From Acorus gramineus (Eukaryota > Streptophyta > Magnoliopsida > Acorales > Acoraceae), in NCBI GenBank assembly GCA_030737835.1, contig CM060853.1, forward strand, positions 21,200,895-21,264,894: 64,000 nucleotides of DNA, in the 5' to 3' direction. Shown in pieces: positions 53,001-64,000 of the stretch. Below the pieces are notes generated by a model. That model searched no databases and was not told the DNA's origin. It was given only the letters and a program-made list of their open reading frames with translations. Within the stretch, counting starts at the first letter, position 1, and every line of letters begins with the position of its first letter. The translations under genes and the position numbers were made by a program.

Positions 53001-55090
53001 AAAGCATTAGAAATCTATACCCTTTCACAAATTTAATTCAAAATTTCATTATGAATTTATTATTACTTTGTAAATGAGATTCCATTTTAAAAATATTGGC
53101 ATTGACAGACATCATGTTGTTTTTTTTAAAAAAATCTCATCAATTTCTCGTGAGAAATTGACGAGAAATTGAATATTTTGCTAAAATACAGATATATGTC
53201 CGATATTTAGCGATTTCCTCATAAAAATTGATATATCGATCGATATATAGATATATCGATCGATATTTAAAACAGTGGATCGCAAGCATAACCCATTGAT
53301 CCTTTTTTGACACTTGTAGTCCACATTAAAATTCTCGTTTGATGATATATTTATGTTTACTTAATACAAAAGGAAAATCAAGGCCGGACTATCTGTAATA
53401 TGTTTTCAGTAGTAGTGACTGCTTATACGCTACACTTCGTCAATGTCCCTTTTTCTTTCTCAGTGAGCAATATGATGTGATTGAAAATAATTCTATAAAG
53501 GCAGGAATTTTAAATTTTCGCATATGATTTATGAGCCTTTTATGAAGTTTATCTAGGTTATCATTGAGGAGAAATTCTATTCTGCAAATGCTGAAAACTC
53601 GTAACCTTACAGGAGTTCATATTTGACCAGGAAAGTTAACAGACTAGTGTAACTGACTAACTTCCTCAATCAGGAACACTTCCAGACAAATGTATTCTAA
53701 CAATCATTTAGTAATCTATCTATTTCCTATTGTTTCTTCTATTTAAAATTGTTTAGATTTTTTTCTGGTAAAAAAAGGAATAAATGATATGTGCTATACT
53801 TTGGAACATGTCTGACCAATGAGGGAGCTAGATGATTCCTGAGATGTTTAGTCCTACTTTTTGTTCTTATTATGCCTTAAAGATCAGAACAAAAGTATTC
53901 ATGTGTCAAATGAGCCATTTTATATATATAGTGAAATGATAATATGCGGTCCGTGCGAACTACGTGTATATATCCCTTATTGAGGTATATGTGTCGATAA
54001 AAAATGCATACAACCCAGTGAGGTATATGCTTCAATAAGCTGATATTCTTTCTTTATCGACGCATATACCTCGATAAGGGATGTATATACGCGGTTCGCA
54101 CGGACCGCACCATATTATTACTATACACACACACACACATGAAAACGAATGTAGCTCCTTGTCATTAGTGGGTTTTAAAAAGGGGCTTTTATTTGGTTTG
54201 GAGCTTCTCTTTTTCTTTTTTTCTTGACTGTTTTTTTAATCTTTGTAATAATTTTTGGAGATCCCTTGTCTCTTTTGTTCGAGGGGCATCATTTGATCTA
54301 AAATGATTGCTCTAATTGCTCTAATCTCATTAAAAAAGAGTTAGCCAGTTATAATGTGGATATGTTCCTATAGGGAAGGGCCACTCCATAATGCAGTAGT
54401 CTCTAGAATGATTGGTACTGGCTTTATTCTCTCAAGAAGAAAAGTAATTAGTTAATTATAATTATATTCCCTTAGTTCATGTGTTTCTCTGGAAGTTGAC
54501 AACATTCTGAATTTTTTGTTACAGGCGCACATAAAATGTTTTCAGAATCTCCATTATATAGAGCGACATGAGGAACATACAATTTCTCATGCTGTACAAG
54601 CGAAATATGAGCAAACTAAGGTTCAAATAATTAATATTTTATTTATTTTTCTTTTTTACGATGAATGTTCAACACATGTCCCCATGCACATTGGCTTCTT
54701 TTTCCTTAGGTTTACCTATGGCCTGGTCGAACAAGGACAGGGATGAAAGCAGGAAAAACTGTTGAAACTGTCCTCCACTTAGCTGGTTTCAAAAATGTCA
54801 AGTCAAAGGTGCGGTTGATTAAAACTTGCATATCTTGTGTAGCTTGTACATTCAAATAATCTTTTGATTGTTTTTTAATCAGGTCATTGGTTCAAGGAAT
54901 CCACACAACACAGTTAAAGCACTCTTTAAAGCATTGAATGCTGTAAGCAGTTTATTACGAGACAATTTTTTTTTTCTGTCACTTATTTTTGTAGCTCATT
55001 CGAGGTTTTTTTTTTTGGTTGCAGATTGAAACTCCCAAAGATGTTCAACAAAAGTTTGGCCGAACTGTAGTAGAGTCACACCTACTGTAA
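49469..55090 (+). CDS. Mitochondrial small-subunit ribosomal protein uS5m
   Basis: Structural protein of the mitochondrial ribosome small subunit. Eight exons: 49469-50009, 50651-51180, 52036-52086, 52176-52283, 54525-54620, 54710-54808, 54883-54942, 55025-55090. Phases agree; 516 aa. An Arg/Pro-rich N-terminus (1 to about 60) looks like a mitochondrial presequence. A long charged, acidic and coiled-coil-like extension (about 65-355) follows. The S5 core then reads GGRIFKYTALLACGNLNGVA (from 375), the double-strand RNA-binding fold of S5, then YLWPGRTRTGMKAG (from 444), LAGFKNVKSKVIGS and NPHNTVKALFKALNAI, the S5 C-terminal fold. Length and layout match plant organellar S5 family proteins (Arabidopsis At1g64880-like). 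Bacterial S5 is about 165 aa, so the N-terminal extension is lineage-specific. Intron 4 (2.2 kb) carries several transposons. Confidence 0.95.
50014..50056 (+). repeat. (CT)n(AT)n microsatellite after the uS5m exon 1 donor
   Basis: CT run at 50014-50040 followed by AT run at 50041-50056, starting four bases into intron 1 (gtaat). Confidence 0.95.
52585..53277. mobile_element. Non-autonomous hAT element in uS5m intron 4
   Basis: The 693-bp element is flanked by a perfect 8-bp direct repeat gatcgcaa (52577-52584 and 53278-53285), diagnostic of hAT-type insertion. Ends are 'caatgtttaaaatattgata' and, in reverse complement, 'cactgttttaaatatcgatc'. Both ends carry several copies of 'gatatatcgat', likely subterminal transposase sites. 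It contains a TA run at about 52932-52958 and no transposase ORF. Confidence 0.85.
53935..54128. mobile_element. Foldback MITE in uS5m intron 4
   Basis: Long inverted ends of about 65 bp: 'gcggtccgtgcgaactacgt' and 'tcccttattgaggtatatg' on the left pair with 'catatacctcgataaggga' and 'gcggttcgcacggaccgc' on the right. Only a short loop separates the arms. A CA repeat follows. Confidence 0.8.
54190..54340 (+). mobile_element. LINE 3' end fragment in uS5m intron 4
   Basis: 'ggagatcccttgtctctttt', 'gttcgaggggcatca' and 'ctctaatctcattaaaaaag' resemble the LINE 3' region at 14415-14530. A short 5'-truncated copy. Confidence 0.5.
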
Positions 55091-55978
55091 GAGGTGCAAA
55101 TTGCAAGCTTCTCCTTCCTGTGATTTATTTCTGGTGCCCTTTCTATTTTTTTATTATTGAAATAAGGGGTGCTTCCAGAGTATGCTAGGAAATGCTTGAT
55201 GTTTTCTCTCCCCTTCCTCTCTCACCATGTTACATCAGCAACTATGCTGCTGTATGATCATCGAAATGTACAGAACCGCCTCACTGATATTTTAGACCAT
55301 CAAAAGGGAGGGTTTGATCACATTAGGTTTCTGTTTACATTTCCAATGGACCAGCATTGCAATTGAATGTTGTTTTGGTGTTCCTAGAAAGCACAAGGCA
55401 GATCATATATTGTGCAGGGAAACTTCTGTTCTGAAATATCTGTTGTTTTCATTCTGCCTCTTTGCATTTTGGAAATGCTGAAAGTTCGGTGGTTTATTAT
55501 TTTATCATAAAAGCCCAACACAAACTTTCAATAAGAAGTATATGGCCAGAACTCAGTCTCATTTGTTGTGGATTCTTCAGAGTACTTTTTGTCAGATAGT
55601 TGACAAGGTGGGAGATAAACCAAAGAGGGAATAAAGAAAAGAAGTAATCAACCTTTTGAGTTGAAACATAAATGAGTCAAAGGTACATGTAATATGCTAT
55701 TGCCATCTTGCATAACATGATGATAGCATCCACATAACCCCTACAAGAATGTATTATGTAAAAATGGTTGATACCAATTGCTTCAATCTACAAGTAAAAA
55801 AGTCTCCACATTATAGAATTTCTTTGTAGCCTGACAAGCATTTCCTCGAAGAATACAGGCCTTGGAGAGGCGAGTTAGATAAAAGAATGCAAGACTTCCC
55901 AGAATATTTGTATATTTCTTTCTTTTATTTGCTTGAGGGTCGATGCCTTTCTTCAGAAGAATGGAATGGAAAACAGCT
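55091..55978. other. Convergent 3' flank between uS5m and the 4CL-like gene
   Basis: 3'UTRs of both genes probably occupy most of this 0.9 kb. 'gaaataa' near 55160 is a possible uS5m poly-A signal. No other gene. Confidence 0.55.
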
Positions 55979-58900
55979 CTACATCCTTGGGAAGATCTGC
56001 AACTGTTGCTGAGGTTTGAGATGCCTTCTCAAGATTTTTCCAGATGGAGACCTTGGGATGTGATTGACAAAGATTACCTTTCTGATCTTCTTATATGGAG
56101 CCACCTGTAGCAGAAACAAAAGGTATGTAACATTAACCCACCCAAATTATTCTCCAATTCTTTAGTTTCTGTGGTATGCAAACATTTCATGCACCTTGTT
56201 TTCCATAAAAGAAATGATATCATCTTCCTTAATCTTGCTCCCTGCCTTCCTCACCACACAAGCCATAGGGATCTCTCCTGTTTCTTCATCTGGGTGCCTG
56301 GATATCAGCATTGCTTAAGGATTCAATTTTTTTGTTTTCTATTAAAAGCTTAAGGATTCAGTTATAAAGCCTGATATATTCCTTTGGTTTCAAATATATT
56401 TCCGTTCACAAAATAGGATTGAGATATGGCTCTGAAAGAATTTAAACCTTACAACAATAAACAGTTTAAATGGAATAAACCTACGGTATCACAGCTACAT
56501 CGTTAACCTCAGTGTGGGTGGATAAGATCTCCTCCAGTTCTGCCGGAGCAACCTATGAATTGAAAATGATACAAGGACCTATTATTTGCACACACACAAG
56601 TTTAACCATCTATTTGTGAAGGAAAATTGTGTATGTAACCTGATAAGCCTTGTATTTGATGAGTTCCTTGATTCTGTCCACAATGTAGATGAGTCCCCGT
56701 GAATCGACGAAGCATAAATCACCCGTGTGAAGCCACCCTTCTTCATTTAGGACTAGGGCGGTGGCCTCTGGTTTCTCCAGATAGCCTGACATGGTTGGAG
56801 AAATAATAAGTTTACCACATTTTTTTTTATCTAGTATGTTAAGACATAATAGCTGATGTTTCGTTAGCTCGACATTTGAGTTGTTCCTTCAAATGTCATT
56901 TAATCATTACTCTTTCATTAATAGGATACCTTGCATGATAGAGGGTCCCCTAACCCATAGTTCCCCGGAACGGCCTGGAGGAAGTGCTTTACCAGTGCGC
57001 GTGTCAACGATCTTGGCTTCTATGGAAGGGATTAGCCTCCCAATGGAGACATGGAACCTACGCTTGACCCCGTCACATAGTGTTATTGGTCCACTTGTCT
57101 CTGTCAGCCCGTAACACTGGAACATATAAAAATTTACGAGTACTTTCATTTGGATTCAAGGTTTCAATGATCCATGTTATAAACGTCCTAGATGATTACA
57201 AACTTCCTAGTTTATGGATCAGAATGTTAGATGATTGGGGCAAATTGATGATTAGGAATGTCCTTGTTTTTGGAACACCCTGAATAATTGGGGCAATTAT
57301 TGTTAATTTTTTTTTATCAGAATGTTAGATGATTAGAAATGTCCTAGTTGTCACTAATTTATTCCTACATGGTACATATATAATGAAACTGCCCTTAAAC
57401 AGAGTGCTAATCCTGACCCATATCCAATTCGGTGTTTCGTGGATCAAATTCGTTTATGTAATATCCCAGGGATCCAATTGCTTTATGCAAGGTTTATAGA
57501 GAAGCAGTACGAGCCCCTGAAGTTTTGGCTGTCTTTGCTAGAAAGATGTAATCCAAAGGTTTTACCATGTTTCTTCAAGATGATCAAATTCGGAGTAGTT
57601 TAACTCCAGTTATATCTTCTGTATCTTTATGTATAGAACAGGCAAGAATGGGATCATACTGTATAATTTTGAAAAAAAAAAAAAAACTAGTGCAAAATAA
57701 TAGGGGAGGGAAAATTAATTGTAAATAATTATGTTGGACTTAGATTTATTGATACCCTTTTTGACTTCTTCAGTGTAACTCAAGTGTCCTTTATTTGAGA
57801 TATCAGAGTTTATCAACCTTCATAGGTGGTATATAGCAAAAGTTGCCAAAAATTATCATGATTTTATATGTTAAACATGTGGGGTTGTCACACTTCTCTC
57901 TCTTATTGAACGTTGATCTACTCTATTGGGGACCCCCTTATTTTCCATTTCTCATAACTTTTGGTCTTTCTGTGAGGTCTCCCATTAATTGCAGGGTGGA
58001 AAACAAGTTGGCATATCCCACTCTTGCAATGCGATCATGAAACATATATTATTGAAAACAATAATAGGCCATGCAGTTTGTATATATTTTTTCAATTATA
58101 CCATTTTCACTGTACTTGTCATCAAAATATAAACAAATATATTTTTCGAGTATGTAGATTAGGACATAACATTACACATTAACTTGCAGCACATATTTTT
58201 TTTCAGGACAAATTACCTCCACTGCATCTTTAAATCACTTTCAAAGTATAAAAAAAAACTACTATGTTGTACTCCAAAATGAGCTGAAGAGGTTGAATGA
58301 AACCTTACCTGGGTGACAGTCACTTGTGGGAGACACTCAGTGAACCTCTCCAGATGCTCCCTTGCAATGGGCGCCCCAGAACACACCAGCTCCTTCAGTG
58401 ACCCAACATCATAACCCCTCACCACCTCCCTTGACCTCCCCATCTGTATAACCATCGGCGGCACTGCCGGGATCCTTGACACCCTATGCTTCTCCACTGC
58501 CTCGAACACCTCCTCCACCGCATACCTCTCCATCACCACCACCGTTGATCCCGCCGCCAAAGCGCCCATCACGAACACCGAGAACCCAAACATGTGGCAC
58601 ATCGGCACCACGCACATGTCCACAATCTCCTCCTCGGCTGCCCCCCACGCGTGCCTCAACAAGCAGCTCATCGCGATGAGGTTCCGGTGGGTCGACACGA
58701 CCGCCTTGCTCTTCCCGGTGGTCCCCGAGGAGTACATGAGCGCCGCCGGGTCACCCTGGAGGACATGCACAGGCTTGCACGCCGCTGCGCGTGGGAGTCC
58801 GAGCTCACCCACAAAGAGCAGTGGCTTGCTCACCAGTCCATCCAGCTTGGGCTGGAGGTCTCTAGTGGTGATGATGAGTTTCGGCTTGGAGTCTTGGACC

Positions 58901-59271
58901 TGTGTCTGGATCTCCTCGCGCGTGTTTAGCGGGTTGGCGGTGCTGAAGATGGCACCGGTGGACATTATGCCTAGGACGAGTAGTGGGTACTGGAGAGAAT
59001 TCCGGGAGACTAATAGTACTACATCGCCTTTTTTTATACCGAGGTTGATCAAGGTGGAGGCGACGGAGGAGGCGAGGGTTTGGAGGCGGCCATAGGTGAT
59101 TGTGTGACCGGATTTGGAGTCGATGTAGGCGGGTTTGGAAGGGTGGGTGGGTTGGGAGAGGAGGAAGGTTGGGAGGGAAAGGGAGGGGTCTTGGGGGAGG
59201 GAGGGGGAGTCCCATTTGCTGTAGTAGATGCTGTTTGAAGGGCAGAAGCCACTCACTTCAATGACTTCCAT
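55979..59271 (-). CDS. 4-coumarate:CoA ligase-like acyl-activating enzyme
   Basis: Adenylates a carboxylic acid with ATP and transfers it to CoA (ANL superfamily). Six exons in transcription order: 59271-58309, 57116-56930, 56785-56640, 56552-56485, 56297-56195, 56104-55979. Phases agree; 530 aa. Motifs: AMP-binding box [12 protein letters not shown] (180-190), YGLTETSGP (323-331), GELWVRG (about 372-378), WLHTGDL (about 401-407), [20 protein letters not shown] (about 421-437) and catalytic-Lys loop SPSGKILRR with K512. The chain ends QLQIFPRM, so it lacks the SKL/SKM-type peroxisomal signal found on many 4CL-like enzymes; a cytosolic site is inferred. Box I differs from the classic 4CL SSGTTGLPKGV. 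The substrate is not predictable from sequence. Exon 1 is GC-rich. A TATA-like aaatatata near 59323-59331 is weak. Confidence 0.94.
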
Positions 59272-59331
59272 TGCTTCTTCTTCTGCTTCTTTTTGTTTCT
59301 TGAATTGCTGCTAGTGCTATCACTATATATT

Positions 59332-59680
59332 TAGAACATTAGAAGAGACTGGGAAGGAGGGGGTGCAGAAGGGGTGGTGGGGAGGATTGGTAGGGCTAGA
59401 AAGATGAAAAAAATTGAATGCCTTGTGTATTTGTTGGGGGCAATAAATGAGGGAAGGTGAGAAATGAAGTATTTGTTTCGTTGACTTGTGTGATTTTTTT
59501 TTTAAAATAAATATTTTATGTACACAGTTTTAATGTAATAACACAATATATTGGTATAAACAGAAAAAAATGAACATAGGGGCTTTTTATTGAACTGTTT
59601 TGAGTGTGTTTGTTTTCTGGGTTCGGTTATTAGGGTGGCTAATAAAAGACGGTGGCCGCACCTTTTTTTAAAAAAAAAAA
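59332..59680. other. Upstream region of the 4CL-like gene
   Basis: G-rich stretch at 59345-59395, then AT-rich DNA up to the foldback at 59681. No gene recognised. Confidence 0.45.
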
Positions 59681-59957
59681 AGGGATTTTTAGTTTTAAGT
59701 CTCCACAAACCATCATATTTAGTGATCGATCCCTTTCTTCTTTGTATTTAGATTTTAATCCTCAGATTTAAATGATGGTTTTTTTTAGTTTCTGAGAAGG
59801 ATCTATCCATAAATTATTTAATTTACTTTTTAATATCTGTGAGGGACATATCCATGAATTATCTTTTAAATCGGGGGACTAAAACCTAAATACGAAGAAG
59901 GGAGGAATCGATTACTAAATATGATGATTTGTGAGAACTTAAAACTAAAAATCCAAA
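59681..59957. mobile_element. Foldback MITE of about 275 bp
   Basis: Left 'ggatttttagttttaagtct', 'ccatcatatttagtgatcga', 'ttctttgtatttagatttta' pair with right 'taaaacctaaatacgaagaa', 'tcgattactaaatatgatga', 'acttaaaactaaaaatcc'. Nearly a full palindrome. Confidence 0.85.
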
Positions 59958-60065
59958 AAAAAAAAATCATTGCGCGGGAAACTTGGAGTAACAGTGGTAT
60001 ATGGGCCGTGGGCTGGATGCGATCTAATTTTGTCCGAAAATGTTATATTTGATCATTCTTTTTTT

Positions 60066-60331
60066 AGAGCTGTTACACTTAGTTTTAACTCAAGTCACAC
60101 ATGTTTTCATTATTTTTAAAATAATAAATATTAATCATCTAATGAAGTATATACTTTGATAAAAAGTGTACGTCGCTCTATTTCGAGTTGAAGGAACTTA
60201 TATATAGTATGTGTAAGAAAATATTTAACTAGGTATATACATTGTCTAATAAGGTATATGTTTCACTGGCTTTTTAATTAGTTATATACGACTGTATTTT
60301 GGACCGAGAAGAAAACTAGTGTAACATCGCT
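60066..60331. mobile_element. MITE with 'GTTACACTTAGTTTT' terminal inverted repeats
   Basis: Left 'gagctgttacacttagtttt' and right 'gaaaactagtgtaacatcgc' are inverted. Related ends occur at 48254, 32953 and 63390. Confidence 0.7.
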
Positions 60332-60609
60332 TTTCTTTTATATATATTTGTTTTGATTTTTTTTATTTTTTTCTTACAGTATATGCTTGTTTAATGAAAT
60401 GCACATTATCATAAAACAATGAAATATATACAGTTATACGCGATTGACTTGAACGTATAATTATTTATAATTTTTAATACATTTATCAACTCCTGAAACT
60501 TTCTATTGTAGATATTAATATTTGAATTTACATATTTTAGAATTTGAAATGGATGTATATATTTGGTTTATATTTGGTTTGTGCATAAGCCCCAGATAAC
60601 AACACCTTA

Positions 60610-60915
60610 GGCTAGTTTGATAATGGAATAAGTAGTGGGATAAGAGATAATGGATAATTAGGTGGATAAGTGAGTGAGATGATAATTTATCTTTGTTTGG
60701 TATAAAAAATAATTGAAATAAATTGCGGATAATTGTTTCAATTTTGAAATGTAAATAAAGATATTTTATTCCATTTAAAAATTGGGATAGCATTTTATCT
60801 CAATTTTTTATCACAATTTTAACAAATACAAATATAAACAAAATTGATGAACATTTTATCATCTAAAATTAAAATAACTTATTTTTAAAACCTTAATTTC
60901 TTATTAAACTAGCTC
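60610..60915. mobile_element. Tourist-type (PIF/Harbinger) MITE
   Basis: 306 bp with ends 'ggctagtttgataat' and 'ttattaaactagctc' in inverted orientation, flanked by TTA on both sides (60607-60609, 60916-60918), the usual target duplication of PIF/Harbinger elements. Confidence 0.75.
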
Positions 60916-60918
60916 TTA

Positions 60919-61775
60919 GGGAATAAATCATACATTTTTTTATATTGATAATAGATCATACATTTATTATGATTTGGTTGTACGAAGACCAAAATAAGGG
61001 AGTTTTCTCTTCTAATTTTTTTTCGAGGAGACAACGCTTTGGTTTATGTATTTTGGTGGCCCATTAAACTACTTTATCAAATATTAAAATTAGAGAAAAC
61101 AAGATTGTTTTTCGGCCAACCCTAATTAGCAAAAACTTGTATGTATTTTTTATGTTGATAATATTTTGTATATTATTCTATATTATATTGCACTTGTTTC
61201 CATTAGAACTCAGAAAGAAAATGAAAACACTAAGGTGCACTGCACTTGTCACTTGAATACATATATATAATATATATATATGTATGTATATGATGATAGC
61301 AATTGATCAGGGCTAGCTGGTCGCCCCACTATACCCACTGTACAACTAACTAGTTGCCAAGTCTGGTATGGTATCATCAATACACATCAATTAGACACCT
61401 GTAAAAAACACTGCTTTTGCTTCCCTGGTTGTCCCAATGTGCTCTGTTATTAGGACTTTGAAGCTTTCAAGTTCCAAGGTTGTATAGTTAAAATTTTACT
61501 TGGTTAGGTAAGTATGGTTGGTTGGTTGATATATTTAAAGGGGGCTTTCATTGTGCATGTGGAGTTATTATAAATTAAAGCTAATGCGTTCCTACCTTCC
61601 TTGAGCGGTAGATATTATACAAACATATTGATAGTTTTGGATTAGGTATTGACCAAAGTCAAATTCCCATTTAGTTTGAGTTAGTCAGTATCAAGCTTTA
61701 ATAACTACTGAGATGGGAATTTGGCTTTTTGTTGAGGGAAACGAGCGCCTAATCAAGGATTGTTATCCCAATTTG
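60919..61775. other. Intergenic DNA
   Basis: AT-rich, with a TA-rich run at 61260-61290. No gene or clear repeat recognised. Confidence 0.45.
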
Positions 61776-62206
61776 GCCCGTTTGGATAGAAAATTAAGTT
61801 ATCTTGAGATTTATAACTGTTCTAGTATAAATAAAAATAAAATGATTTTTATTTTTTATTGTGTTTTGAATTATTCTAGTTGGAAAAAGTAATAGTAAAT
61901 TTTTTTGTTGTTTGGATAGAACGTGAATAAGGTGTGAATAAAAATCTATAAAAAGAGAAAAAATGATGACAATTGATTTATATGAGATGATGACAGTTGA
62001 TTTGATAGTGGACGCACATATTTTTTTAGGTTGAATAATATGGGATAACTTAATTTCAGGTGTTGGCTGAAATTGATATACCACTTTATACAAATTAATT
62101 TTAACATACAAATTTTCATTTATTCCAGTTTTCTTAACACCCATTTTGAGGCTGTTCTAACTAATTTTCACTTACTCTGGGCTCTATTTTCAAACCAAAC
62201 GAGGGC
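61776..62206. mobile_element. Second near-full copy of the 21699-22133 MITE
   Basis: Same orientation and nearly the same length (431 bp). Left 'gcccgtttggatagaaaatt' and right 'ttttcaaaccaaacgagggc' ends are inverted; the interior shares 'gatgacagttgatttgatag' and 'atataccactttata'. Confidence 0.8.
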
Positions 62207-64000
62207 GGAAGACTCATGTATTTTAGTCGATTGGTTTAAATTAACTTACAACATAAAAGAGGGGAATAAATGGTGATGAGATCTTCTATGTTGAAGATCA
62301 AGCAATTCTCAATGTGAGCCTCACTATGTAAATGACAAATCTGTGTAAGATGAGCATTCATTGTTTTTCAAAGATATATCAATTTAAAAATAAGAATAAC
62401 ACTTATGTGGCACCTTTTGACATGAACAAGGATTCTTAGATCCAAAACTCACAGAATTGGGGGATGGATTGGAACATATTCAGTGTCAAAACAATGGAAA
62501 TAAAAAAAATAAAATAGGAAGGCACATGGATTACATCAGTATTGTGACCTGCCTTCACAGTCATGCCATTAGGTTCTGTGACATAACATATTACTCTATA
62601 ATCTATAGGCATCATTTTTTTTTTTTGTATTTAAAGAAGATTCAAAGCAGGGTCTCTCAGTAGTCATTACAGAGCTTAAGTGGTTCACAAAACGGTTTTT
62701 ATTGCAAATGTGAGAGCCACAGCATCAATAAATTTATGAACCATCTTTAGATTCCTCATCTAGCTCCAATCACTGCATGTGTTCATTTGATTCTTCTATT
62801 TATACTGACCTAGCTTGAATAGTAATTTCAGCACCACATTGTCTGGTTCAACCTGGTTGTCCTTCAAAACTCCCCCATGTGAGATAACATGCTGAATGGT
62901 ATCAAGTGTAACACTTCTATATATGGGTATAAAAAAAAACTAAGAAGAAATAGAATGTGCAGCCAATATAACAATAATGAACTTATGTCAGACCATGCTG
63001 TCATCCTTAATATCACAAGTGACAGAAACACTGAACAAAAGCGTTACCTGTAATGGGTATGGGAATTAATTGAAGCATCAACCACTGCATTTGTGAAGGA
63101 TCAAGGAAGTGAAGTTTTTGAAAAAAAAGGGTTGCTTTCATTTGCAGTACTGATGCATGATGCAGAGTTGTTGAAAGGGGATCACATGAGTTCCCAATAT
63201 GTTTTGAATTTTTTTCTTGAAGTTAGGTGTTAATGGAGTATGTAACTTTACACAAACAAAGAAATGAAATGTATAATTGAATGAACGAAACACTTTTACA
63301 TATATCTAATTTAGAATAGACTAAATATTGAAAAGGTGGAGACTGCATGAACTACTAAAAGTTAGGAGCATCACATTTTGTTTCTTTGAGCGTTGTCACG
63401 CGCAATTCGCAAGGAGTCCAGTGAACGGTTCATATATCTTAATAGTAATCTAACGAGATACATACCTTTCCAACCGCACAAGATATATTTCTCATTAATA
63501 ATTTTTCATATTTTTTCATCCAATGATTTATATAGTACTTATGAATGCATATACATTTTTTTATAAAAATATATACCTTATTATATAACGTTTAATATTT
63601 TTTTAAAAATCTTGTTTTATTTAACCCGACCAGTTTTTGAAGCGTGAACTTGAAAGGGGATTCAACCAATATTTGTCTATCATCAGTCTCTAATGGGGAC
63701 AAATGTGTGTACAAGTGTTTCATGTAAGCATCGGAAATGGGCCGGGCCACCTGGCCCATGAAAATGGGTCCAAGCATGGGCCCACAAAGGCCTGTGGGCC
63801 CGGGTCACCCGGCCAGGCCTTACCCATAGGCCCACCAGGTCAGGCCCAAACTTTAGGTGACGGCAGTGGTTTGGGAGGCCACCTGTCCCCCAACTCACAT
63901 CATGGTGGTGGCGGCAGGTGACTCCTATGGAATATATAATCCATTAGAGAATCGCTTCCAGAATGTAGACGAACTGTAAACAAGACATAGTGTATCAGCT
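62207..64000. other. Intergenic DNA at the right edge
   Basis: 63390-63610 resembles the 'gttacac' MITE family ('gcgttgtcacgcgcaattcg', 'gaacggttcatatatctt'). 63735-63920 is a short GC-rich block with repeated 'gggccc' motifs, possibly a decayed repeat. Small ORFs are not recognisable. Confidence 0.45.

Noticed and set aside
58592..59095. 167-codon plus ORF opposite the 4CL-like exon 1
   Set aside because: Antisense shadow of a GC-rich exon; the minus frame contains the complete AMP-binding N-terminal domain.
63680..63930. GC-rich block with a 71-codon minus ORF
   Set aside because: Repeated gggccc words explain the ORF; no recognisable protein, so not called as a gene.

Overview
This window looks like nuclear DNA of a flowering plant. 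Genes are sparse, AT-rich non-coding DNA dominates, introns are short to medium with GT-AG (one GC-AG) borders, and the proteins are plant-specific forms (plastid Cu/Zn-SOD, RABE GTPase, C1-2i zinc finger, 4CL-like ligase, plant small-molecule O-methyltransferase). The species cannot be named from sequence alone. Genes are not uniformly GC-rich as in many grasses, so a non-grass angiosperm is my guess. No bacterial, viral, CRISPR or prophage feature was seen.

Layout: (1) 1-2157, minus: 5' part of SMG8, an NMD factor, running off the left edge. (2) 4973-8277, plus: plastid Cu/Zn superoxide dismutase (CSD2), 8 exons, with a miR398-type site in exon 4. (3) 10716-12139, plus: two-exon class II O-methyltransferase whose last codons and stop are tandemly duplicated. 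(4) 12600-15477: a non-autonomous hAT element, a broken LINE ORF1 and an orphan exon of organellar-type aspartyl-tRNA synthetase. (5) 16419-20046, minus: RABE1/Rab8-type GTPase, 8 exons, with a GC-AG first intron. (6) 20.05-31.9 kb: repeat-rich gap with foldback elements, MITEs, a SINE and duplications. (7) 31943-32701, minus: intronless C2H2 (ZAT-type) repressor. (8) 32.7-42.4 kb: gap with foldbacks, including a nested palindrome of about 950 bp. (9) 42382-45560, minus: ankyrin-repeat protein, 6 exons. (10) 45.6-49.4 kb: MITE cluster. (11) 49469-55090, plus: mitochondrial ribosomal protein uS5m, 8 exons, with a hAT element and a foldback in intron 4. (12) 55979-59271, minus: 4-coumarate:CoA-ligase-like enzyme, 6 exons. 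(13) 59.3-64 kb: MITEs and unassigned DNA.

The genes are functionally unrelated and form no operon or evident biosynthetic cluster; each should be transcribed separately. All gene models below were assembled by hand from splice signals and phase: seven are complete, SMG8 is partial. Six of the eight genes carry a CT/GA microsatellite in the 5' transcribed part, and in three of them it sits right after the first exon's 5' splice site. The most striking non-genic content is the density and nesting of inverted-repeat (foldback) elements. I found no convincing undescribed biological system. The best candidates for follow-up are the nested palindrome at 39.6-40.55 kb, the foldback at 23.8-25.2 kb with a putative empty-site paralogue 1 kb away, and the CT-repeat/first-donor pattern.
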